The notes under the pieces were generated by a model. The model was not told where the DNA came from and ran no database searches. It saw only the letters and a list, made by a program, of their open reading frames with translations. Of a DNA stretch of 64,000 nucleotides, positions 27,991 through 37,169 are shown piece after piece. Both the position numbers and the translations under genes were made by a program. Source of the DNA: Rhodoferax sp. (GTDB lineage Bacteria > Pseudomonadota > Gammaproteobacteria > Burkholderiales > Burkholderiaceae_C); contig JAGRPL010000007.1 of NCBI GenBank assembly GCA_019449595.1, positions 1 through 64,000 of the forward strand. The letters run 5' to 3'. Positions within the stretch are counted from its first letter, which is position 1; every line of letters begins with the position of its first letter.

Positions 27991-28935
27991 ATGGCCGGAG
28001 ACTCGAAAAAACTCCAACCCATCATCATCAAGCGGGTCAAGAAAAAGGGCCACGTGGCGCATGGTGGTGCCTGGAAGATTGCCTACGCCGATTTTGTGAC
28101 CGCCATGATGGCGTTCTTCCTGCTCATGTGGTTGCTGGGCAGCACCTCCGAGGGCGACAAAAAAGGACTTTCCGACTATTTCCAATCCCCCCTGAAGGTG
28201 GCGATGCAAGGCGGCCCGGGCACCGGTGCCAGCAACAGCGTCATCATGGGCGGCGGCAACGACCTGACGCAGACGGCCGGTCAGTCGCGGCGCGGCGACG
28301 GCAACGACCGCACGGCCAAGAAAATGTCGGGCGACCAGACCAAGGTCGAGGTGGCCAAACGCGACGCCAAGAAACTGGCGGCGTTGAGCGCCAAGATCGC
28401 CGGGGTGATTTCCAACAACCCGAGGCTGGCCGAATTCAGTTCCCAGATCCGGTTGGAAATCACGCCGGACGGCTTGCAGATCCAAATCGTGGACGATCAG
28501 AAACGCCCCATGTTTGACAGCGGCAGCGCCACCGTGAAGCCCTATATGCGCGACATCCTGCGCGAAATCGGCATCGCACTGCTGGATGTCGAGAACAAAA
28601 TCAGCCTGGACGGCCACACCGACCGGGCGGCCTATGCCAACGCGGCCCGCGGTTACAGCAACTGGGAGCTGTCGGCTGACCGGGCCAACGCGTCCCGTCG
28701 GGAACTGACCGCCGCCGGCATGCCCGAAGACAAGCTGGCCCGTGTGGTCGGCATGGCGTCCAGCACATTGCTGGACCCTGCCAACCCCTTGAGCCCCAGC
28801 AACCGGCGCATCAGCATACTGGTCATGACCCGGGAGGCGGAAGAACGCCTTCTGAGCAGCCGGCACATCCCGGTGGAAGGGGAAGGCGAAACCGTCCTCC
28901 CCCAGGCCGCGGCACCGGCAAAGTCACCCTCTTGA
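27991..28935 (+). CDS. motB: MotB, stator protein with peptidoglycan-binding domain
   Basis: MotB carries the proton-binding aspartate, here D34 in AYADFVTAMMAFFLLMWLL, within its single membrane helix (about 33-50). The periplasmic part contains an OmpA-like peptidoglycan-binding domain (LDGHTDRAAYAN, NWELSADRANASRREL, PSNRRISILV). It has 314 residues and a GGAGGG ribosome site, and is co-transcribed with motA. Confidence 0.97.
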   Translation: MAGDSKKLQPIIIKRVKKKGHVAHGGAWKIAYADFVTAMMAFFLLMWLLGSTSEGDKKGLSDYFQSPLKVAMQGGPGTGASNSVIMGGGNDLTQTAGQSRRGDGNDRTAKKMSGDQTKVEVAKRDAKKLAALSAKIAGVISNNPRLAEFSSQIRLEITPDGLQIQIVDDQKRPMFDSGSATVKPYMRDILREIGIALLDVENKISLDGHTDRAAYANAARGYSNWELSADRANASRRELTAAGMPEDKLARVVGMASSTLLDPANPLSPSNRRISILVMTREAEERLLSSRHIPVEGEGETVLPQAAAPAKSPS

Positions 28936-28995
28936 GTCTGCGAAAATACGGTCATACTCGCTTACATACAAAAATCGCCCGGGAAAGGGTAATCC

Positions 28996-29385
28996 ATGTC
29001 AAAAGAATTGCGTTTTTTAATCGTTGATGACTTCTCCACCATGCGGCGCATTGTGCGCAACCTGCTCAAGGAGAGCGGTTTTGCCGACGCAGACGAAGCC
29101 GAAGACGGTGTGGCTGCGCTGGCCAAGCTGCGCAACAGCAATTTCGATTTCGTGGTGAGTGACATCAACATGCCCAACATGAACGGCTTCCAACTGCTGG
29201 GCGAGATCAAGAAAGACGAGAAACTCAAGCACCTGCCGGTGCTGATGGTGACGGCCGAAGCCCGCAAGGAAGACATCGTGCTGGCGGCACAGCAAGGCGC
29301 GGCCGGCTACATCGTGAAGCCCTTCACCAAGGCGACCCTGGAAGACAAGGTCAACCACATCATCACCAAGCTGGGATTGAAATAA
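28996..29385 (+). CDS. cheY: CheY, chemotaxis response regulator
   Basis: Phosphorylated CheY binds FliM and makes the motor switch. The 129 residues match classical CheY closely: D11-D12, phospho-acceptor D56 ([16 protein letters not shown]), Thr in LMVTAEA, and Lys in [13 protein letters not shown]. It is followed by its phosphatase cheZ after two bases. Confidence 0.97.
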   Translation: MSKELRFLIVDDFSTMRRIVRNLLKESGFADADEAEDGVAALAKLRNSNFDFVVSDINMPNMNGFQLLGEIKKDEKLKHLPVLMVTAEARKEDIVLAAQQGAAGYIVKPFTKATLEDKVNHIITKLGLK

Positions 29386-29387
29386 AC

Positions 29388-30041
29388 ATGCTGCAAGAAG
29401 ATCCGGTTGCTGCAGCGCCCTCGGCTTCGCCAACCACCACGCCCCCGGATGTCCATCAGCAGTTAGGCATCCTGACTCGCCAGTTGCACGACTCCCTGAA
29501 CGGCCTGGGTCTGACCGAGAAGGTCAAAGGCTGGGCCGGAGAGCTGCCCGATGCCAAAAGCCGCCTGTCCTACATTGCTCGACTGACCGGCCAGGCTGCG
29601 GAAAGGGTTCTCAACCAGGTGGACCAGGCCAAAGCCCAACACGACCACATTGCGGCCGAAACGCGCCGCATCGGCGCCCTGATCGTCAAGGATCCGGTCG
29701 CAGCCGTGGCCAAGGGCCATGTCATGAACTTCATCACCGATGTCGAGCAGGCCAGCAACAAGGTCGACGGACACCTGACCGAAATCATGATGGCACAGGA
29801 CTTTCATGACCTCACGGGGCAGGTGATTGCCAAGGTGGTCAACCTGGCGGCCAACATTGAAGAACAGTTGCTGCTGCTGCTGATCCAGACCGCCCCGCCG
29901 GAAGCGGCCGTCAAGGCCCCGGCTCCGCATGCGCAATACGTTCCGGCGCTGGATGGTCCGGTCGTCAGTCCGCAAGACAATCCCGACGTGGTGACGGACC
30001 AATCCCAGGTCGACGACCTGCTGGCCAGCCTGGGGTTCTAG
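29388..30041 (+). CDS. cheZ: CheZ, CheY-P phosphatase
   Basis: CheZ speeds dephosphorylation of CheY. The 217-residue protein keeps the active helix with its acidic and Gln residues (MAQDFHDLTGQVIAKVV) in a long helical hairpin, and the C-terminal CheY-binding peptide DDLLASLGF after a Pro/Ala-rich linker. It follows cheY by two bases. Confidence 0.96.
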   Translation: MLQEDPVAAAPSASPTTTPPDVHQQLGILTRQLHDSLNGLGLTEKVKGWAGELPDAKSRLSYIARLTGQAAERVLNQVDQAKAQHDHIAAETRRIGALIVKDPVAAVAKGHVMNFITDVEQASNKVDGHLTEIMMAQDFHDLTGQVIAKVVNLAANIEEQLLLLLIQTAPPEAAVKAPAPHAQYVPALDGPVVSPQDNPDVVTDQSQVDDLLASLGF

Positions 30042-30054
30042 ACCTTTTGGATTA

Positions 30055-30074
30055 AAGGGGGCATTTCCCCCCTT
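30055..30074 (+). terminator. Possible terminator after cheZ
   Basis: AAGGGGG and CCCCCTT form a 7-bp stem with a 6-base loop, 13 bases after the cheZ stop. No T-run follows, so termination may be partial and flhB may still be reached from upstream. Confidence 0.4.
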
Positions 30075-30135
30075 ATCAGCCTTTAGTTTCCGGGGGCGCT
30101 CGCGACAATGGTGGCAACACTAAAGTCCCGCCACC

Positions 30136-31290
30136 ATGGAATCAGGCAGTCAAGATCGCAACCTACCGGCCACCGAACGCAAACTCCGCAAAGCGCGCGA
30201 GGACGGTCAGGTCAGCCGTTCCGAAGACCTCAAGCACCTGGCCGTGCTGGGGTCTGGTACGGCAGGCCTGCTGGTGCTGGCCCCCGTACTGTTTGATCGC
30301 CTGCAGCAGAGCATGGGACAGCAGTTGTCCTTTGATGCAGCCTCCGTGCGGCAAACCGCAAGCATGCTGACCCGTCTGGCCGATGCGAGCTCCATCGGCC
30401 TGGCAGGTTGTGCCGCTTTCGCCACCATCGTGACCCTGGCTGCCGTGGCGGCATCGGTTGCATCGGGTGGCTGGGTCAACAGCCTCAAGCCCGTCATGCC
30501 CGACTTCAGCCGCGTGAACCCGTTGGCCGGGTTTGGAAACTTGTTCACCAAGAAAAAGCTACTGTCCGTGGCCAAGATGACGCTGATGACCGTCATCCTG
30601 TTTGCCATCGCTGCCGTATTCCTGAACTCCGGCCTGCAGACCGTGGCGTCGTTGCTGCTGCAACCCTCCACCTCTGCCATCAAGCACCTGACCGAATGGC
30701 TGATCTCCGGCATGGGTTTGCTGCTGCTGGTGCTGCTGGTGGCGGCGATGCTGGACGTGCCTCTGCAGATGTTCCTGCACAAGGGCGAACTCAAGATGTC
30801 CCACCAGGAAGTCAAGCAGGAAGGCAAGGAGTCCGACGGCAATCCCCAGATGAAGGGGAAAATGCGCCAACGGCAACGCGAACTGGCGCAAAAAAGCAGT
30901 GTCAACGCGGTACCCAAGGCCGACTTCGTGGTGATGAACCCCACCCACTTTGCCGTAGCCATTCGCTACGACGAGAAAACCATGCGCGCGCCCCAGGTCA
31001 TCTCCAAGGGCGCGGACCTGCTGGCCATGAAGATCCGCGACATCGCCAAGCACCACGCGATTCCCGTGCTGCAGTCACCCATGCTGGCACGGGCGCTGTA
31101 CGCCAATTCGGAGCTTGACCAGGACATTCCCTCCAGCCTGTACACCGCCGTGGCGCAGGTGCTGGCCTATGTCTACAAGCTGCGCGCCGCCATGCGCGGC
31201 GATGGCCCGATGCCGGGTGAAGTACCGCACCCCTTTGTCCCGCCCGAGCTCGACCCCCTGTCTAAAACCGTCAAGGCTGCCACAGCATGA
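30136..31290 (+). CDS. flhB: FlhB, export gate and substrate-specificity switch
   Basis: FlhB switches export from rod/hook to filament proteins by cleaving itself in the NPTH motif, here N268-P269 in VVMNPTHFAVAIRYD. The 384 residues start with the typical ERKLRKAREDGQVSRSEDL, have four membrane helices (about 35-215) and the cytoplasmic domain. It overlaps flhA by four bases (ATGA). Confidence 0.97.
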   Translation: MESGSQDRNLPATERKLRKAREDGQVSRSEDLKHLAVLGSGTAGLLVLAPVLFDRLQQSMGQQLSFDAASVRQTASMLTRLADASSIGLAGCAAFATIVTLAAVAASVASGGWVNSLKPVMPDFSRVNPLAGFGNLFTKKKLLSVAKMTLMTVILFAIAAVFLNSGLQTVASLLLQPSTSAIKHLTEWLISGMGLLLLVLLVAAMLDVPLQMFLHKGELKMSHQEVKQEGKESDGNPQMKGKMRQRQRELAQKSSVNAVPKADFVVMNPTHFAVAIRYDEKTMRAPQVISKGADLLAMKIRDIAKHHAIPVLQSPMLARALYANSELDQDIPSSLYTAVAQVLAYVYKLRAAMRGDGPMPGEVPHPFVPPELDPLSKTVKAATA

Positions 31291-33368
31291 ACGCACAACT
31301 GAAATCCCTGCAGCAATGGTATGGCAACAACGCCGGACTGGTACAGGGCGCCGCGGCGCCCATGCTGGTGGTGGCGATTCTGGCCATGATGGTCCTGCCG
31401 CTGCCCCCCATCCTGCTCGATGCCTTTTTCACCATCAACATCGCCGTGGCCTTGATGGTCATGATGGTGGCGGCCTACATGATCCGGCCACTGGACTTCG
31501 CCGCATTTCCGTCCGTGCTTCTGCTCACCACGTTGATGCGCCTGTCGCTCAACGTTGCCTCCACCCGCGTGGTGCTGCTGGAAGGGCATACCGGCGCCGG
31601 CGCGGCCGGTGCCGTGATTGAAGCCTTTGGCCACTTCCTGATTGGCGGCAACTTTGCCGTCGGCCTGATCGTCTTTGCCATCCTGGTGGTCATCAACTTC
31701 GTGGTGGTGACCAAGGGCTCCGAGCGCATCGCCGAAGTGTCGGCACGCTTCACCCTGGACGCCATGCCCGGCAAGCAGATGGCCGTGGACGCCGACCTCA
31801 ACGCCGGCCTGATCGACGAAAAGGAAGCCAAGCGCCGGCGTGCCGAGGTGGGCGAGGAAGCGGAGTTCTTCGGCTCCATGGACGGTGCGTCCAAATTTGT
31901 CCGCGGTGACGCGATTGCGGGCATCCTGATTTTGCTCATCAACATCTTTGGTGGCTTCGCCGTCGGCATCCTGCAGCACGACCTGACGGCGTCGCAGGCC
32001 GCCAATACCTACATCTTGCTGGCGGTCGGTGACGCACTGGTGGCCCAGATTCCGGGCTTGCTGATCTCCGTGGCTGCAGCCATGGTGGTGTCCCGGGTGG
32101 GCAAGGACCACGACCTGGGTAAGCAGATCATTGGACAGATGTTCGTGTCACCCCGCGTGCTGGGCATCACGGCGACCATCATGTTCATCTTGGGCGTCAT
32201 TCCCAACATGCCCCATTTCGTATTCCTGACCATCTCCTCGGTGCTGGCTTACGGCGCCTGGGTGCTGGCGCACAAGCCCCCCCCCGTCGACCCCGCTTCG
32301 ATCGCCCCGGCCCCGGCCACGGACGGCGAGGCATCCTGGGACGACCTGCAGCCGGTGGACCAACTGGGCCTGGAACTGGGTTACCGCCTGATTGCCCTGG
32401 TCGACAAAAATCGGCAAGGCGATCTGCTCACCCGCATCAAAGGCGTGCGCCGCAAGTTTGCGCAGGAAGTGGGCTTCCTGCCTCCCGCCGTCCACGTGCG
32501 TGACAACCTGGAACTCAAGCCCAGCGGCTACCGCATCACGCTGCGCGGCGTCATCGTGGGCGAGAGCGAGGCCTTCCCCGGCATGTACCTGGCCATCAAC
32601 CCGGGCGGCATCACCACTCCCCTCATCGGCACGGCAACCACCGACCCGGCATTTGGCTTGCCGGCCCACTGGATCGACGAACGCCAGAAGGAAGCCGCGC
32701 AAATGGCCGGATTTACCGTGGTTGATTCCGAGACTGTGATGGCGACCCATTTGTCACACTTGATGCAAGTTCAAGCCTCCAAACTGCTCAGTCGTACAGA
32801 GACCCAACAACTCGTGGAACACGTTGCCAAACTGGCCCCCAAGCTGATCGAAGAAGTCGTGCCCAAGATGGTTTCGATCGCGGTCTTCCAAAAGGTTCTG
32901 CAATTGCTGCTGGACGAGTCGGTGCACATCCGCGACATTCGCACCATCATCGAGTCCATTGCCGAACACGCAACCTCCACCACCGACCCCGCCGAACTGG
33001 CACGCCGGGTGCGGGTTGCCCTCTCTCCCGCCATCGTGCAGCAAATCTATGGCCCGACCCGCGAACTCAACGTCATCGCCATTGATCCAGGTCTGGAGCG
33101 CCTGCTGGTGCAAGCCCTGAGCAATGCCGCAGGCCCGGCCCTGGACCCGGGCGTGGCCGACATGTTGAGCCGGCACGCCGCCGAAACCGCCATGAAACAG
33201 GAAGAAGTGGGTGTCCCCGCCTGTTTGCTGGTACCCGATCAGATCCGCAGCGCAATTGCCCGCCTGGTGCGCCGCGTCGCCCCCCGCTTGCAGGTTCTTG
33301 CCCACAGCGAGATTCCTGAAACCCACACCATCCGCATTGGCCCGATTCTCAGAGGCGCAACATCATGA
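31287..33368 (+). CDS. flhA: FlhA, export gate protein
   Basis: FlhA is the large export-gate subunit that docks chaperone-substrate complexes and conducts protons. The 693 residues contain about eight membrane helices (20-310), the FHIPEP-family loop (TKGSERIAEVSARFTLDAMPGKQM) and the cytoplasmic domain. Both ends overlap neighbours by four bases, as in a tight flhB-flhA-flhF operon. Confidence 0.98.
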   Translation: MNAQLKSLQQWYGNNAGLVQGAAAPMLVVAILAMMVLPLPPILLDAFFTINIAVALMVMMVAAYMIRPLDFAAFPSVLLLTTLMRLSLNVASTRVVLLEGHTGAGAAGAVIEAFGHFLIGGNFAVGLIVFAILVVINFVVVTKGSERIAEVSARFTLDAMPGKQMAVDADLNAGLIDEKEAKRRRAEVGEEAEFFGSMDGASKFVRGDAIAGILILLINIFGGFAVGILQHDLTASQAANTYILLAVGDALVAQIPGLLISVAAAMVVSRVGKDHDLGKQIIGQMFVSPRVLGITATIMFILGVIPNMPHFVFLTISSVLAYGAWVLAHKPPPVDPASIAPAPATDGEASWDDLQPVDQLGLELGYRLIALVDKNRQGDLLTRIKGVRRKFAQEVGFLPPAVHVRDNLELKPSGYRITLRGVIVGESEAFPGMYLAINPGGITTPLIGTATTDPAFGLPAHWIDERQKEAAQMAGFTVVDSETVMATHLSHLMQVQASKLLSRTETQQLVEHVAKLAPKLIEEVVPKMVSIAVFQKVLQLLLDESVHIRDIRTIIESIAEHATSTTDPAELARRVRVALSPAIVQQIYGPTRELNVIAIDPGLERLLVQALSNAAGPALDPGVADMLSRHAAETAMKQEEVGVPACLLVPDQIRSAIARLVRRVAPRLQVLAHSEIPETHTIRIGPILRGATS

Positions 33369-34798
33369 ACATTCAACGCTTTACCGCCGCCACTTCCCGC
33401 GAAGCTCTCGCCAAGGCACGCATGGCCTTTGGCGAGGGAACCCTGATCCTGTCCAACCGCCCGACCGAAAACGGGGTGGAAGTGGTTGCCACGGCCGAAG
33501 ACACGCTGGACTCGCTGGATCACCACCAGGGTGCTGCGGGCCAGAAATCGTCCGGCAAGCACACCTCCGCCGGCACGCCCAGTTACCAGGAAGTCGCCAG
33601 CAAGGTGGAAGAGGACGCAGCCCAGTTGGCCATGAGCACCCTGTCCTTCCAGGACTACGTACGTGAGCGCATGCTGCGCCGCCGCCATGAATCCACCACC
33701 AGTCAGGCCGAACCCAGCCCCGCGCGCGAAGTCGCCAAGGAACGCCCACGCATCATTGCCGCCGAGCCCCTGCAGGACAACGCCCCAGCGGCCCCGAAGG
33801 CGGCAGCTGCACGCAAGCCCGCCGCGGCGCCCATCCAGACAGCCAGCGTGCCGCAGGGCATTGTGGACGAGCTCCATGCCATGAAGGAACTGATTGAGGA
33901 CCGTTTCAATACCCTCACGTGGCTGGGCCAGGCACGCCAGAACCCGATCCAGTCCAACCTGATGCTCAAGCTCATCCGCGCTGGCTACTCCCCCAATCTG
34001 GCACGCACCATTCTGGAACGCATGCCGGAAGACCTGTCCGCACCGGATTCCGTGCGCTGGGTCGTGGACGTGCTGGAACGCAACCTGAAGACCGACGCCG
34101 AAGGCCCTGCCCTGCACGAAGCCGGCGGCACCTACGCGCTCATCGGCGCCACGGGTGTTGGCAAGACCACCACCGCCGCCAAGCTGGCCGGCCTGTGCGC
34201 GCAGGTGCATGGCCCTGGCAGCGTGGGACTGATCACACTGGACACCTACCGCGTGGGTGCCCACGAACAGCTGCGCGCCTACGGCAAGATGCTGGGCGTG
34301 GTGGCACACCTCGCCCACGACCGTGCCGCCTTGCAGGATTTGCTGGGCCTGTTGTCCGGCAAGAAGATGGTCCTCATCGACACCACCGGACTGGCGCCCC
34401 GCGACCCGCGCAAGCGCGAACTGCTGGACCTGCTGGACCTGCCCGATGTGAAGCGCCTGCTGGTGCTCAACGCGGGCGGACACGGCGACACGCTGGACGA
34501 TGCGGTGACCTCCTTCAAGTCAACCGGCGCACCGCAAGCCATTCTTTCCAAGATCGACGAAGCGGTCAAACTGGGCCCCGCCATTGACGTGGCCATCCGG
34601 CACCAGCTGGTGCTGCGCGGCGTGACCACCGGCCAGCGCGTCCCCGAAGATTGGGAAGCCGCCAACGCCTCCAAGCTCATTCGCATGTCCATGCGCACCG
34701 TTGGCAACTCCGCGTACGACCCCAAGGCCAGCGATCTCGGCTTTTTCTTCAGCCAGCCCGCAGGGCACGTTTCTGCCAGAGGACGCCTGGATGCTTGA
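33365..34798 (+). CDS. flhF: FlhF, SRP-type GTPase for flagellar placement
   Basis: FlhF is an SRP-family GTPase that sets the place and number of flagella in many bacteria. The 477 residues have the FlhF N-terminus (MNIQRFTAATSREALAKAR), a Pro/Ala-rich middle, and the NG domain with P-loop GATGVGKTT (261-269), DTYRVGAHEQLRAY and DTTGLAPRDPR. It overlaps the FlhG-like gene by eight bases. Confidence 0.96.
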   Translation: MNIQRFTAATSREALAKARMAFGEGTLILSNRPTENGVEVVATAEDTLDSLDHHQGAAGQKSSGKHTSAGTPSYQEVASKVEEDAAQLAMSTLSFQDYVRERMLRRRHESTTSQAEPSPAREVAKERPRIIAAEPLQDNAPAAPKAAAARKPAAAPIQTASVPQGIVDELHAMKELIEDRFNTLTWLGQARQNPIQSNLMLKLIRAGYSPNLARTILERMPEDLSAPDSVRWVVDVLERNLKTDAEGPALHEAGGTYALIGATGVGKTTTAAKLAGLCAQVHGPGSVGLITLDTYRVGAHEQLRAYGKMLGVVAHLAHDRAALQDLLGLLSGKKMVLIDTTGLAPRDPRKRELLDLLDLPDVKRLLVLNAGGHGDTLDDAVTSFKSTGAPQAILSKIDEAVKLGPAIDVAIRHQLVLRGVTTGQRVPEDWEAANASKLIRMSMRTVGNSAYDPKASDLGFFFSQPAGHVSARGRLDA

Positions 34799-35597
34799 GC
34801 ACACCCTCAACCAGGCGGCCGGGCTGCTGGCACTGACGCCCCATGCGGGCCCCCAGATGCTGGCCATGGTCAGCCATGGTGACGAACAGGCCGAGCTGCC
34901 CCTGCTGTGGCGGCTCTGTCTGGCGCTGGTGGACTTTGGCTACTCGGTCACGGTTCTGGATGCCACGACCTACGAAACCGAAACCAACCCCGGCCTGGAC
35001 CAGATGCTGGACGACCGGTACTGGCACGAGGATGAGGATCTCGACACCCCAGCCTGGACGGTGCTGCCGGCCGGCAGGGGCATACAGAATTTATGCGCGG
35101 CGCCAGCGCGCCGGCAACAAAACCTGCGCCAGCTGGGCCAGCTATTCCGGCATGACGGCGTGGTGATCGTTTACAGCCCGGCAGAATGGCTGGTGCCCTT
35201 GGTTGGAGAAACCGGCATTGAGCCCCTGCTGGCCATGTCGTCCATGAAGTCCTCGCTGCTGACGGGTTACGTGGCTTTGAAGCGTCTGTTGATCAATGGC
35301 AAACTAGAGCCTACCATTGTCAATATGATTCAGGAACACCGTCCAGCCAAAGTCATCGCCTCAGGGGCCATGGCGACCAGCCTGAGCGAGTGCGCCAAGA
35401 ACTTTCTGGGTTACGACGTGAAGGCCATCAACATTGCAGCACCCGCCGACGAGGAGCCTCCGTGCCGGAAAATCCAGGGCCTGGCCCTGCGTTTGCTGGA
35501 AAATGCCATGCCCCTGCGAAACGGTTTTCTGACCACATTGCCCGAAGCGGGCGGGGTGCATCTGCACGCTGATGATCCATTTGCAGGGAGCCATTGA
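34791..35597 (+). CDS. FlhG-like MinD-family protein lacking Walker A
   Basis: The gene sits exactly where flhG (fleN) is expected, between flhF and fliA. Its ATG at 34791 overlaps the flhF stop. The 268-residue product aligns without gaps to the start of MinD/FlhG ATPases over residues 24-50 (LAMVSHG ... LCLALVDFG), and YSVTVLDAT (51-59) matches the following beta strand. Where the ATPases have GKGGVGKT, this protein has HGDEQAEL, so the P-loop is gone. Later helices resemble the family only weakly. It is probably a non-ATPase FlhG relative that still works with FlhF. The family link is inference from alignment by eye and position. Confidence 0.75.
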   Translation: MLEHTLNQAAGLLALTPHAGPQMLAMVSHGDEQAELPLLWRLCLALVDFGYSVTVLDATTYETETNPGLDQMLDDRYWHEDEDLDTPAWTVLPAGRGIQNLCAAPARRQQNLRQLGQLFRHDGVVIVYSPAEWLVPLVGETGIEPLLAMSSMKSSLLTGYVALKRLLINGKLEPTIVNMIQEHRPAKVIASGAMATSLSECAKNFLGYDVKAINIAAPADEEPPCRKIQGLALRLLENAMPLRNGFLTTLPEAGGVHLHADDPFAGSH

Positions 35598-36313
35598 TGT
35601 ACACAGCCAAAGGGCAGCTGGATCGCACCGCCCTGATCAAGCAATACCAGCCACTGGTGCGCCGGTTGGCCCACCACATGATGGCCAAGTTGCCACCCAG
35701 CGTGGAAGTGGACGACCTGATCCAGGTGGGGCTGATCGGCCTGTCTGATGCCCTGTCCCGCTTTGAGTCCTCCCAGGGCGTGCAGTTCGAAACTTTTGCC
35801 ACCCAGCGCATTCGGGGCGCCATGCTTGACGAATTGCGGGGAAATGACTGGATGTCGCGCAGTTCGCGCAAAAGCCAGAAAGACATTGAAGTCGTTCTGC
35901 GGCGCTTGGAGCACCGCCTGGGCCGCAGCCCGGCCGAGTCGGAAATCGCCACCGAACTGGGCATGAGCCTGGCAGATTACCAGAGCCTGCTGGGCAAGGT
36001 GCGGGGCACCCAACTGGTGTACCTGGAAGACATGAGCCGGGGCAACGAAGACGACGACACCTTCCTGGACCGCCATGTCGCCGACAGCGACGCCGATCCC
36101 ATGAACATGCTGCGCGACCAGCGTCTGCGTGAATCCCTGGTGGCAGCCATCAAGGGCCTGCCCGAGCGGGAGCAGTACATCATGAGCATGTACTACGAGC
36201 AGGACATGAATCTCAAGGAAATTGCCGCCGTACTCGATATCACCGAGTCCCGCGTGTGCCAGCTGCACAGCCAGTCCATCGCCCGCCTGCGGGCCAAGAT
36301 GCGCTCACATTAA
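35597..36313 (+). CDS. fliA: FliA, flagellar sigma factor (sigma-28)
   Basis: FliA directs late flagellar genes. The 238 residues include region 2 (YQPLVRRLAHHMMAKLPPSV ... DDLIQVGLIGL), region 3 and a region 4 helix-turn-helix (NLKEIAAVLDITESRVCQLH). The ATG at 35597 overlaps the preceding stop by one base (TGATG) with a GGGAG ribosome site; a TTG three bases earlier is less likely. Four FliA promoters were found in this window, and its anti-sigma factor gene flgM lies nearby. Confidence 0.97.
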   Translation: MYTAKGQLDRTALIKQYQPLVRRLAHHMMAKLPPSVEVDDLIQVGLIGLSDALSRFESSQGVQFETFATQRIRGAMLDELRGNDWMSRSSRKSQKDIEVVLRRLEHRLGRSPAESEIATELGMSLADYQSLLGKVRGTQLVYLEDMSRGNEDDDTFLDRHVADSDADPMNMLRDQRLRESLVAAIKGLPEREQYIMSMYYEQDMNLKEIAAVLDITESRVCQLHSQSIARLRAKMRSH

Positions 36314-36340
36314 ATACCAATGACGTGAAACCGGGATGAA

Positions 36341-36363
36341 CGGGCTGCCATCCCGGCAGCCCG
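36341..36363. terminator. Hairpin between convergent fliA and flgN
   Basis: CGGGCTGCC and GGCAGCCCG form a 9-bp stem with a 5-base loop. An alternative stem CCGGGATG/CATCCCGG overlaps it. There is no T-run. It sits between the ends of fliA and flgN and could serve both. Confidence 0.5.
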
Positions 36364-36374
36364 CGTCGGCCACC

Positions 36375-36755
36375 TCAGGCCGAGAGCACGGTCGTGAAGG
36401 CGCCCGCTTGCCGCGCACCGCTGCCGTAGCGGCTGTGGTCGGCATAGGTCGCTTTGGGAGCGGTAGGCACCACCAGCTGCAGCGCCTGTTCCACATAGGC
36501 CGACTGGCGCAGGAGACTTTCACGCAGGGCAGGAAACCCCTGGGCCAGCGCCTTGACGCGCAGGACCCGGCTCGCAGCCCCCGGACCGCCTGGCTCCATG
36601 CTGTCCATCATCTGCACGAACTGCACAGCCAATTGCTGCAACGTGGCGCTACCGGACTGCAGCGAGGCTATATCGCCCTCCGCCACAGCGACGAAAACCT
36701 CCTTGAACTGCTGTTCAAGGAGGTCCAGTTGGTGATCTACCAAAGAATGTGACAT
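36375..36755 (-). CDS. flgN: FlgN-like export chaperone
   Basis: FlgN is the chaperone of the hook-filament junction proteins FlgK and FlgL. The ATG at 36755 gives 126 residues of mainly helical sequence (VDHQLDLLEQQFKEVFVAVA), with a C-terminal part (ATYADHSRYGSGARQAG) like that of FlgN proteins. It lies 39 bases downstream of flgM, as flgM-flgN usually do. Sequence conservation is low, so position carries weight. Confidence 0.78.
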   Translation of the reverse strand: MSHSLVDHQLDLLEQQFKEVFVAVAEGDIASLQSGSATLQQLAVQFVQMMDSMEPGGPGAASRVLRVKALAQGFPALRESLLRQSAYVEQALQLVVPTAPKATYADHSRYGSGARQAGAFTTVLSA

Positions 36756-36794
36756 GTCAGGGCCCTTGCACTTGGTTAGGTGCACAGGCCCGAC

Positions 36795-37127
36795 TCAACG
36801 CGTGGTTCGGTTGAGCATTTCCTGTGCGTTGGACAACAATTTGTCGGCGATGGCTTCCGGATTGACCACATAGGTCCCATCCTGGATGGCGGCACGCACG
36901 CTTGCGACTTTCTGGGTGTCGATATCGGCAGCCTCGTTGCGGCTGGATTTCTCCAGACCCCGGGCGGCCGTGGATACGGTAACGGCGACCCCGGCAGAGC
37001 GGGTGCTTTGCGCAGCATTGGCTCCCGCTGCCGCAGCTGCACTGCCTCCTTGCGCCGATTTCTGGGCTGCAGGTGACTGGCTCTGGGTGACGGAAGCCGG
37101 AATATCTGAAGGTTGACCTATTTTCAT
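36795..37127 (-). CDS. flgM: FlgM, anti-sigma-28 factor
   Basis: FlgM holds FliA inactive until it is exported after hook completion. The ATG at 37127 (GGAGAG ribosome site) gives 110 residues: the short start MKIGQPSD, a disordered Ala/Ser-rich region, and the FliA-binding helices (DTQKVASVRAAIQDGTYVVN, AIADKLLSNAQEML). It has its own FliA promoter, giving the usual feedback. Confidence 0.93.
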   Translation of the reverse strand: MKIGQPSDIPASVTQSQSPAAQKSAQGGSAAAAAGANAAQSTRSAGVAVTVSTAARGLEKSSRNEAADIDTQKVASVRAAIQDGTYVVNPEAIADKLLSNAQEMLNRTTR

Positions 37128-37169
37128 CGTGCTCTCCAAAACTACGGTACGCGTAGCCTCGTACGATTG

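Noticed and set aside
27013..28866. 617-residue open frame on the minus strand opposite motA/motB
   Set aside because: It is antisense to motA and motB and has shadow-frame composition (His, Gln, Gly, Val). No domain is recognisable.
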